Positions 55,825 to 64,000 of a DNA stretch of 64,000 nucleotides are shown here, piece by piece; position 1 is the first letter of the stretch; each line of letters opens with the position of its first letter. A model generated the notes under the pieces. It was not told the DNA's origin, ran no database searches, and saw nothing but the letters and a program-made list of their open reading frames with translations. Origin of the DNA: Dichotomocladium elegans (Eukaryota; Mucoromycota; Mucoromycetes; Mucorales; Lichtheimiaceae); contig JAIXMN010000017.1 in assembly GCA_025716815.1 (NCBI GenBank), forward strand, positions 124,001 to 188,000, read 5' to 3'. Position numbers and translations under genes: made by a program.

Positions 55825-58257
55825 ATGAAGACATCTGGTTTCCGGCTTTCATTAGCTGTAGTCCTCTTTGTTTTCCTTGGCCTCTTTGCCACGGCAGGTG
55901 TCCGCGCTGATGCTGAGCAACAGCAGATCGTCTTTGAATCGGGGTACAACACACCCAGCGCAGGACTGTCTGCGGAGCAAGTTGAACAGCTGGAGGACAC
56001 CGAAACGTTTACTTTTCAGGCAAGTTTTAGGGCCTCAAAGAGAAAGAGAAAGACACACACACACAGAGAGAGAGAGAGATGTGTCGTGGGTGTGTAGGTG
56101 GGCGATCCATTGAAAATTAACAATGGCTTGTAGACCGAGATATCCCGCCTGATGTCGCTGATCATCAACTCGCTGTACAAGACCCGAGAGATTTTCTTGC
56201 GCGAGCTTATCTCGAATGCGTCTGATGCGCTTGACAAGATCCGCTTCTTGGCGTTGACGGACGCGACTGCGCTGGCGACAAACGACAAGCTTGCGATCAT
56301 GATTGCCGCCGACCCGGAGGCCGGAACGATTGTGATCACCGATTCTGGTATTGGCATGACGCGCGAGCAACTCAAGCAGAACCTGGGCACGATCGCAAAG
56401 TCAGGCACGTCTGAATTCCTCGCCAAGTTTGAGGAGAGCAAGGGTGATGTGAACCAGATTGGCCAATTTGGTGTCGGCTTCTATTCGGTTTTCTTGGTAG
56501 CGGACAAGGTGACGGTGGCATCAAAGTCAAATGATGACGAAGATCAGTACGTCTGGTCGAGCCACGCTATCAACGATTTTATGATTGCCAAGGATCCCCG
56601 AGGAAACACCCTTGGCCGTGGTACGGAAATCACGATCCACCTCAAGGACGATGCCCTCCGCTTTTTGGAAGAAGATACTCTCCGCAGCCTGATTGGCAAA
56701 TATTCGGAATACATCAATTTCCCCATCTACCTCTGGACATCCCATGAGGAGAAGGTGATCAAGCAGAATGAGGATGTGGATGACGATGATGTGATCGAGG
56801 AGGAGGACCTCGAGGATGATGTGGACAAGAAAAAGGAGGAAGTGCAGGAGACTCGCATTGTACATGACTGGGAGCGTATCAACACTCAGAAACCCATCTG
56901 GTTGCGGAATGCAAAGGAGGTCTCGAAGGAAGAATACGTCGATTTTTACAAGTCCATTTCCAAGGACCAGCGCGAACCCCTCAGCTGGACTCATGTCAAG
57001 GGAGAGGGCGATGTCGAGTACCGTTCGATCATCTACATCCCTTCCAAGGTGGATCCCAACTTCTTCCAGAATCTGGCCGAGAAGGCACACAACGTGCGTC
57101 TCTTCGTCAAGCGCGTCTTTATTACCGATGAATTTGATCTGTTCCCCAAGTGGCTCTCATTCCTAAAGGGTATCGTGGACGCAGATGATCTTCCGCTGAA
57201 CGTCTCACGTGAAACCTTGCAAAAGCACCGTGCGTTGCGCAACATTAGCAAGCATCTCGTTAAGAAGGCATTGGACATGTTCGCCCAGCTTGCAAAGGAT
57301 GACGAAGAAAAATATACGACATTTTTCAAGGAATACGGAAATGCGCTCAAGTTTGGTACGGTTGAGGATAACAAGCATCGCAAGAAGCTTGCTACTCTTC
57401 TCCGGTTCCCCTCGTCGTATGATCCATCTGAAGCTGCTGTTAGCCTTGAGTCGTATATCAGTCGTATGAAGTCGAACCAAAAGAGCATTTACTATCTGAG
57501 CGGCATGGCCGTTTCCGAAGTTGAGCAATCACCATTTTTGGAAAAGCTCTTAGCCCGCGGCTACGAAGTGCTCTATTTTGTCGAACCCATTGACGAGATG
57601 CTTGTCCAGAACATGCCTGGCTACAGCGGAAAAATGTTTGTCAATATTGCCAAGGGCGACCTCAAGTTTGGGGACGAGGATCTCGACGATTTCGATCCTT
57701 CGCTGGAAACGCAATTCAAGCCTGTTGCTGATTGGCTCAAGGAGACGCTCGCCGAGGATATCGACAAGGTGATCCTCTCGAAGCGTTTGACGACTTCGCC
57801 CATGGCCATTGTGGCCTCTGACTATGGCCTCACTGGCCATATGGAGCGTCTGATGGCTGCCCAGGGCCAGTCGAGCAAGGAGCACGAATCCATGTTGAAC
57901 TTTATGAAATTGCAGAAAAAAACACTCGAGATCAACCCCAAGCACCCCATCATCAAGAGCCTTCTTGATCGTGACACGTTTGATGAGGACACAACGGAGC
58001 TTGTCAAGGTGCTCTACGAGACCACGGCCATCCGTAGCGGCTATCCCCTCAAGGACATCAACGGCTTCACCAAGCGGGTGGAGACAATCATTCGTAAAGG
58101 CGTGGGCGCTCCGCTAGATGAGGAAGTTGAGGTCGAGGTCGAGGCTGCACCTGAGAAGACCAAGGAAGAGAAGGAGCAAGACGATGAGATGTTGAAGTCG
58201 ATGAAGGAGGATAACCCCGAGGACGACGAGGACGATTTCTTCCACGACGAGTTGTAG
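55825..58257 (+). CDS. Endoplasmin (GRP94), ER-lumenal Hsp90, with HDEL
   Basis: Two exons, 55825-56019 and 56134-58257: 2319 nt, 772 residues. A signal peptide (SLAVVLFVFLGLFATAGVRA) opens the protein. The GHKL ATPase follows: FLRELISNASDALDKIR, ITDSGIGMTREQL, GTIAKSGTSEF and GQFGVGFYSVFLVADKV. An acidic linker (around 56770-56850), then the middle domain with the catalytic-loop Arg in LPLNVSRETLQKHRALR and a C-terminal dimer domain complete the Hsp90 architecture. The acidic tail ends in HDEL. It folds secretory clients in the ER. The intron (56020-56133) has a GC donor: TTTTCAG then GCAAGTTT; the sole alternative GT two bases on breaks the frame. The intron holds CA and GA repeats. Start chosen at the first Met giving a signal peptide. 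Confidence 0.96.
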
Positions 58258-58417
58258 AATTCCTCGCCCAATAATAATAAGTAATAATAAAGAAATATAT
58301 CCCATAAATCAATGCCGATTCTCGTATTCGAGTGGTATTACTTCGTTTACTTTATTTTCAAAAATAAATGTCGTGCAAAATACAAAAAAAATGGTCGCAT
58401 TGAATTATATAAATTTG

Positions 58418-58727
58418 TCGTATCAATAGGCAAAGAGATTTCGCATCCATGGATTAAAACCTGTTAGTCAACAGAAAAACACTACTCCTCCATACGCTTT
58501 AACTTACACTCTAGGGCCCCGAAGGACCCAGGAGTTATCCTGGGTAGTCCCGGCAATAACCGGGACGGAGAGACAGGAGGAGAGAGCCAGCACACCAGAA
58601 GAGACAGGCGGCGGCGGAGGGAAGGAGCGAAATGGGGCCTGCGGTGGCAGCGAAAAAGAGCGGAAGGGTGTTCAGGAACTCCTCTCTTCCATGGCTCATC
58701 AAGCACGGGTACGATTGGTTAATTTAT
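58418..58727. repeat. Dispersed repeat, copy B
   Basis: Diverged, shorter copy of the element at 31398-31905, same orientation, with the same order of blocks. Relative to copy A it has an extra stretch of about 20 bp between ATTTCG and GTTAGTCAACAG, and it lacks about 200 bp of the interior. A 74-codon minus-strand frame crosses it but is not shared with copy A. Confidence 0.6.
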
Positions 58728-58881
58728 AAAGAACAGTGGATGTTAGTTGCCATAAAATAATTTGGTATTATAGCGATCATACCGAATAAGACCATGGACG
58801 GGAGGGTCGGGATGAAGTCGATGGAGAAAGGAGATTTCTCAGTTGTCCATTATTTATAGGAAATCAAGGAGGAGCAGAAGA

Positions 58882-59078
58882 AATTTCTTTGTGATAAACG
58901 ATGCTGCAGTAGATACAGCGGCGGATCATATGCTCTTTTCATCGACTCGCTGATCCTTTAATCGGTACAGGAGCTTGGAAACGTCCTGTTATTGCATTCC
59001 GAGAGTACTTGCATAATTTCTTTGTGATGAACGATGCTGCAGTAAATACAGCAGCGGGTCACATGCTCTTTTCATTGA
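58882..59078. repeat. Direct repeat, two copies of a 64-bp core, spacing 132 bp
   Basis: The core running from AATTTCTTTGTGAT through GATGCTGCAGTA to ATGCTCTTTTCAT occurs at 58882-58945 and again at 59014-59077, with about six differences. The sequence between copies is unrelated to either. This is a tandem duplication remnant in noncoding DNA. Confidence 0.8.
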
Positions 59079-59582
59079 CGATTTCCATCATTTATTAATA
59101 CTGTTTATTTTGGTTTTATTAGCCCTAGGCGGTTCGCATAGCGTATTTCAGCAATCGACATACCGTCCGTGGTGCTGTTAGAAACGAAATTGTATTGGGC
59201 GTATTCAGAGGTCGGCTTGATAAGAATTGGATGTGCATTTATGTTATAGTGATACCCTCGGTTCCAGGAAACCGCATCACTATAATGAATTGGAATAAGC
59301 CTTACCCGGTAATTTTGTTCTGTGTGTATCGCTACAATGAATTATCATTATGAGGGGCGGCCACTGTACATAATTGATTTCCCGTTAATCCTACCATCTG
59401 AATGCTTGTATGAGACTAGTCAAATAAGAAAGAATAGATAATATATACTTTTGCGTGGAAAACCGCTTGTTTACTCTCACTCTTTCTTTTTCTTTGATAT
59501 ACTCGTTTCATCGACAACATACCATTACTAAAACAATCATTCTAAGTATGAACGTTCATCGACCCGAACCCGCGATCGTACC

Positions 59583-60620
59583 ATGGTTGTGAAAGCATCC
59601 ATTGACATCATAGGCTGGAGACAAGAGTACCGCAAAAAGTTGAACCATTTGGTCGACCTTGTGAATATAACGACAATGCATGCATACGCACTATCAAAAT
59701 ACATTTTTCTCCACGAGTTCCAAGCCAATGAAAATTTTGACATGAGGGCTTTTATCAACAAAAGATTCTTTGGTGAAGTCTGGCTCACATTGATCGATTA
59801 CAAACAACGCGGCTGTGGCGAGGAAACGACTCGATACCGGAATCTGATTGATGAATACTCGACGCCATACCTCTTATATACAACTTATGAACGACCATCC
59901 TCTCCATACTCCCAGCAATGTGCAAATTACGAAGGCGCCAAGATCGTTGCTGCTTACAGCAATAATATTCAAATGCGATTCGGCCAACATTTTCGGCGGG
60001 CTATCAATGCCTTGCTGAATATTCGACAGCGGAAAGAGGAGCTTGAAGAGCAGCTGATTGGCCAAGGTCTGGACTCGACACAAATCGGTCAACGCATCCG
60101 AGAGACAATCATTACACCCGCAACAACATTTAAGCAGATTGAAGCTCGTCGAAACGTATCCAGAGATGACGTCCCCGAAGACCCAGCTTATCTTCAGGAA
60201 GCTTTCGACCCCATCCGGCCAATTTTCGATGCCTACACCAGTATCCACGCCTTTGACAACGATAGCATCTACTACAATGCAAAGGCTCATCCAATCCAAC
60301 ATATGGCAGCCTTTTACCAGCTCACTCTCCTTTTTGAGCGACTTCAGCTGCCTGCATTTGCCTGTTTCCCTCTTCGTCGGTCATGGTCTCCGTCATACAT
60401 GATGATTGACGCAAAAATCATATGGCAAAACATTCTGGGTCGCTCATGGACCTTATCCTGGCGGATGGGATGAGGTCATCGATTTCTATTCGAAAGCTCT
60501 CAAGTCTTCAGAGAATGGAGTACTTTGATTTCGTGGTACACTTGAAACGGATGGCGTAGGAGTCTCCATTATCAAGGTGGAGGAGCAGTTGTTCCCATTA
60601 CGGCAGTTAACTAAGCACAT
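59583..60620 (+). pseudogene. Degenerate Fanzor/TnpB-like transposon protein
   Basis: An open frame of 296 codons (59583-60473) is followed by a shift: coding similarity continues in another frame from about 60440 (GGWDEVIDFYSKALK), is interrupted by TGA near 60528 and goes on with FRGTLETDGVGVSIIK. The N-terminal part is helical (LVDLVNITTMHAYALSKYIFLHEF). Later blocks LPAFACFPLRRSWSPSYMMID and TLETDGVGVS resemble the region just before the RuvC-like nuclease core of fungal Fanzor (TnpB-related) proteins, where a TDG-x-x-x-S strand precedes the first catalytic Asp. The nuclease core itself is absent. I see it as a truncated, frameshifted relic; family naming is by memory of motifs. Confidence 0.5.
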
Positions 60621-60639
60621 ATGAGAATGAGAAACGAAA

Positions 60640-61790
60640 CCTTCGAAATCGCTCAGCTTTAAGCTGTTGGATGCCTCGCAGATCTATGTTATCAACGTCT
60701 CGCTTTCCAAGAACCTATTGCATTTAACTTTGCCCTTGACCACTGACCATTGCTCAATAGCATTGAGTTCAGGCGAGTATGGTGGAAGATAAGCATATCG
60801 ATATCCTCGATACTCAATGTATTCAGAGATATCCTGATCCGTATGGATAGGTGCATTATCCATTACCAAACTAATGGCCCTTCATATGCTCATACTTATC
60901 CATCTCGTCCATTGTTGCCTTAAGGAAGCTGGGATGATGTTCAGTTGCAGTTCCTCTGCTCGCAACTTCAGATTGACCTGCCTTGTTCTTTTCTTGATTG
61001 GTGGCTGCGGGAGTCTCAAGCTACATTGAATGATGCCTGATGCTGAGATTGCTCCCACGATTGTGGCTGCCTTTGGTACTGTGACCACTGCAGGGGTCCA
61101 TACTCATCAAAGAAAAAACGCAGCTTTTGAAGTCGATGTCGGTCCTATCCCATCTGCATACTCAGTCAAGGCGCTCTTGGATCTTCGCAGCATTATTCCT
61201 GTCTATAGGCTGAAACCGAACCATTTTTAATGACAAGTTGCATACGTTTTCATAAATCGATGGAGCGTCGTTTTAGATGCTTTGAGATCCTCAAATCGTT
61301 GGAGCAGCTACTCTAGAACAATGGATGGGTCTTCATCAACGCATTCTAAAAGAATGCGCTTATGCTCTTCATTGAGAATACGCGAACGGTCCCCCCGTGT
61401 TAGGTTTCTTAAAGATGCTGTCAGGGTCCTTCTTGTACTGTAATGCCCATCGCTGGGCTGAACGAATATGGAGACCTAGCAGCTGACGCACTCAAGATCT
61501 TCTCAAACATCCGTTTGAAACATCTGACCTTGTCTTGGTCAGTGTATGCTGTGTAACTGCGCTTGATCCCAGCTTCTTTCATCCGAATGTCTGTATCCTT
61601 TCGCTGGGGAATGTGTGTGGGAGTAAGCTCAGGGTTATCTTTGCACAATATGCTACGCAGATATTCAGTGTGAGAACAAACGGATTGAAGTGAGTACATT
61701 TCCTCATCAATGACATAGTCCATAGGTTCAAAACAGCCACGCTCATCAACGACATGACCTTGGCCATCTTGGTAGAAATTAGGTTGCCCA
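60640..61790 (-). pseudogene. Decayed Tc1/mariner-like (IS630-type) transposase
   Basis: Minus-strand relic. The C-terminal part (60684-60869) has the DDE signature blocks VMDNAPIHTDQDI (second Asp) and YLPPYSPELNAIEQWSVVKGKV (third acidic residue). Upstream, around 61088-60900, TVPKAATIVGAISASG is the block before it. Around 61560-61250 is a helix-turn-helix-type part (SYTAYTDQDKVRCFKRMFEK, then NEEHKRILLECVDEDPS). In-frame stops and shifts (near 61310, 61245 and 60885) interrupt it, so it cannot be active. The terminal inverted repeats were not identified. It faces the Fanzor-like relic. Confidence 0.8.
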
Positions 61791-62232
61791 TTTCAGAATG
61801 TTAAAATGTATAAAAGAGAAAGCTTCTTTTTTTGTGCGACATCTTTCCGTGTATGTGTGTAACATTCGATTTGTCATCACGCGTAAAGATTTCTGGGCAA
61901 AATGCGACTTGTATTTTTGCAATCCTGCGACTTCAGAACTGGCAGAGTGCGACTTTGATTTTGAAAAAGAGTGTATAATAGAGTTGATGTATTGTGATGC
62001 ACGTGGGGTTTATATAAGATACATGATTTCGTTGATTGAGGAGCAATATGTCGAAAGTCGGAGCAAGAGAGATAAAAGTGAATAGCAGCTTTAGGAAGAG
62101 GAAAGGAAGAAGAAGCTCGGTGGCGGCGGTGAAGGCGAGGGCGATGACGGCGACGACGCTGACGAAAACCTGGGATCTGTATGCATTCCTTCATTCCGAC
62201 AATGGGAACATGATCAGAATTACAGTTACGTA
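61791..62232. other. Intergenic between transposon relic and CK1
   Basis: About 440 bp. A 95-codon plus-strand frame (61798-62085) has no recognisable features. It holds the 3' region of the minus-strand casein kinase gene. Confidence 0.4.
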
Positions 62233-64000
62233 TTAAAGCTCGTCATAAAGTCTTCTTGAGCTCGTAAAATGAAATGGTTTAACCGATGGATTAGCCAGCG
62301 TTTGATGCTCGCCATCCAAGGGCTTCGTGACCCCAGGTTCTAAGGTTGTGAGACCAAGGGGGTCGAGAGGATATGGAAAGCTAGAGTCGTGGTACGTGCT
62401 GGGTGAAGGGTTCACGAAAGAAGGAGGCTGGCTGGGAGTTGCAACGAGCGGATTTACTGTTCCCACACCGAGTGCAGGCAACTTCTTGGATTGTGTACGA
62501 ACTCTAAAAGGAAGAATTAGTAACGGGGCACGTTAACGGAAAAGGGAAATTTGAACGTTACAGTCGGCTAGCGGAAGAACCTATCCCGGAAATCCGCATT
62601 AGCTTTTCTCATTTCGGTGCATGATACGTATGATATTGCTCACCATTAGGCGGATTGTCACGTACTAAAAGTCTTCCTCCGCTGGTGCCCATGTAAGGCT
62701 GACCGGAAATATATGAGGGACTTTGGGGTATGCTTTGCTGGAGCATGGACTGAGATGTATGTAGATGTTGGTTCTGTAACAATTTGCGGTGTTGTTGTTG
62801 TTGATATTGTAGCATAACATCGTCGAGCCGTCGAGAAGCATCAATTATCTTGGCTTCTGTTCGATACGGCTGAGCGGCAGCGCGATGTCCCAAGCCCGAC
62901 GTGGGCAAGCCAGCACCTATCATTGGACGGCGTTGTTGGGTCTGCAGAGCATGATCGTATGGTGCGGCAGACGAGGTGCCGAATGGCGTGGCGTCGGGGC
63001 GAGCTCCTTCGGTTAGTTTTTTCTCTTGCTATAATGATTTATTTCCGTTATGCTCAGCCGTGACAAATCAAAATGAAGCTGGAAAAGAAAAGATTCGCAA
63101 ATTACCATTTTGCGCACAGTCCAATCAAAGACGTAGTCGTACTGGAAACCTTCTCTGAGATACAGGTCGCAGAACAGTTTGCGTAGATATGTGTAATCAG
63201 GTTTGTCGTCAAATCTGAGCGAGCGCACGTAGTTGAGATATATGGTGAATTCTTGACTTAGACCGCGACACAGAATATCTGAGGGCGTGGTCATTTTCTT
63301 TTCCATGATTTTGTCGTATTTCTCCTTCTTGGTGCGTGCTCGGATTCCTTGCCAAGGCAGTTGACCTTTACAAAAGTAAATAAGAATGTATCCCAGCGAT
63401 TCAAGATCATCTCGCCGTGATTGTTCTAAATTTATCATGTCAGCGCATAGTTCCATCCAATACATCGACAAATGCGTTATATGCGTGTATCTATGCCGTA
63501 CCAATGCCGAGGTGTGTGTTGATGCTGGCGTATCGTGGTGTTCCGGTGAGATTCTTGTTCTCTTTGTAAGGTATATGAACGTTTGTCCTTGGATCCCTGA
63601 ACCGCTTCGCCAAGCCAAAGTCGATCATGTTGACCTGATTACCAAACTTCCCAATTCCCATTAAAAAATTGTCTGGTTTGATATCACGGTGGATGAAACC
63701 TATGATATTCATAGCTTTAATCTACTATCTTATCACCCATTCAATCATTGCGTTTTACCCTTTGAATGAATATATTCGACTCTGGATATCTATAAACCGG
63801 AATATCAGCCATTATCCCAGACGGGAAGTCATCTGAGTTGTAAACATTTACCAGCTGATCAGCGAGCAGGAGGACAGTTTTCAGTGAGAACCGTCGTTTG
63901 CAATAATTGAAAAGGTCTTCCATGGATGGACCCAGTAAGTCCATAACAAGCACATTGTAATCTCCCTCTTTGCCGAACCAGCGGCAATATGGAATGCCGA
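62233..64000 (-). CDS. Casein kinase 1, delta/epsilon (Hrr25/Hhp) type, 5' end outside the window
   Basis: Partial: the gene enters from the right edge ([30 protein letters not shown] at 63.9-64.0 kb, read across the edge) and ends with a stop at 62233-62235. CK1 motifs are unmistakable: [40 protein letters not shown], the CK1-specific [29 protein letters not shown] in place of APE, and [18 protein letters not shown]. The C-terminal part (62.9-62.2 kb) is Gln/Ser/Pro-rich low complexity ([15 protein letters not shown]), typical of regulatory CK1 tails. It phosphorylates primed Ser/Thr in many pathways. The missing 5' part should include the glycine loop and start codon. The last residues read Tyr-Asp-Glu-Leu, which is coincidental in a cytosolic kinase. 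Confidence 0.92.

Larger units (their letters stand above)
58258..59582. other. Repeat-rich intergenic region downstream of GRP94
   Basis: Contains the GRP94 3' region, dispersed-repeat copy B (58418-58727) and a 132-bp-period duplication (58882-59078). The remainder is AT-rich and noncoding as far as I can see. Confidence 0.5.

Noticed and set aside
62233..62244. Casein kinase 1 tail ends in Tyr-Asp-Glu-Leu, resembling an ER signal.
   Set aside because: The protein is a cytosolic/nuclear kinase with no signal peptide visible in the family, so the tetrapeptide is coincidental.
1..64000. CRISPR arrays, tRNA, rRNA or prokaryotic operons.
   Set aside because: No regularly spaced short repeats, no cloverleaf with a GGTTCRANNCC arm, and gene structure with spliceosomal introns throughout.

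Overview
The window is nuclear DNA of a filamentous fungus, most likely an early-diverging Mucoromycota (Mucorales-like) genome. The evidence is a compact layout with many short introns (about 46-120 nt), conserved fungal genes (COQ3, ALG3, LAS1, MAK21, DCN1, RPL32), an ER-type Hsp90 (GRP94) that as far as I know yeasts lack, and decayed Tc1/mariner-like and Fanzor/TnpB-like elements of the kind common in Mucorales. No organism name can be read from the sequence. I reconstructed exons by hand from conserved protein motifs, splice signals and reading-frame closure. Where exact boundaries are given, the total coding length divides by three.

Layout. 0.2-2.4 kb: Rck2/Srk1-type kinase (-). 3.2-4.2 kb: RhoGAP protein (+). 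4.5-6.8 kb: FAD monooxygenase (+). 6.9-10.7 kb: trifunctional C1-tetrahydrofolate synthase (-), with a possible mitochondrial leader upstream. 11.8-12.8 kb: glutaminyl cyclase ending in HDEL (-). 13.0-13.3 kb: small C2H2 protein (-). 13.3-17.3 kb: gene-poor. 17.3-19.5 kb: secreted HExxH metallopeptidase-like protein (+). 19.8-21.5 kb: F-box/RCC1 protein (+). 21.8-22.9 kb: COQ3 (+). 23.0-24.6 kb: CaM kinase (-). 25.2-25.5 kb: possible 64-residue membrane protein (+). 26.0-26.5 kb MED11 and 26.6-28.7 kb LAS1 (both -), the latter divergent from an ETT1/Nro1-like gene at 28.8-30.1 kb (+). 30.2-31.2 kb: LACTB2-like nuclease (-). 31.2-36.0 kb: a repeat-bearing gene desert. 36.1-37.4 kb: uncharacterised methyltransferase (+). 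38.3-40.8 kb: MAK21/NOC1 (+), convergent with peroxisomal acyl-CoA oxidase at 41.0-43.5 kb (-). 43.5-48.8 kb: gene-poor, one small orphan ORF. 48.8-49.3 kb: RPL32 (-). 50.1-51.8 kb: ALG3 (+). 52.0-53.1 kb: C2H2 protein (+). 53.3-54.7 kb: DCN1-like (-). 54.9-55.5 kb: small coiled-coil protein (+). 55.8-58.3 kb: GRP94 (+). 58.4-61.8 kb: repeats and two dead transposons. 62.2-64.0 kb: casein kinase 1, cut by the window edge (-).

There is no operon-like pathway cluster; these are housekeeping genes in ordinary eukaryotic order. Three products (ALG3, GRP94, the HDEL glutaminyl cyclase) act in the ER. Four proteins serve ribosome biogenesis or translation (LAS1, MAK21, RPL32, possibly ETT1).

The most notable observations are: three introns that only close in frame with a GC donor, always GCAAGT; 18-nt and 27-nt microexons in the CaM kinase; a glutaminyl cyclase carrying an ER-retention signal; a fungal GRP94; a three-unit 224-bp tandem repeat inside the 31-36 kb desert; and a diverged dispersed repeat present at both 31.4 and 58.4 kb. 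No tRNA, rRNA, snRNA or CRISPR array was recognised.
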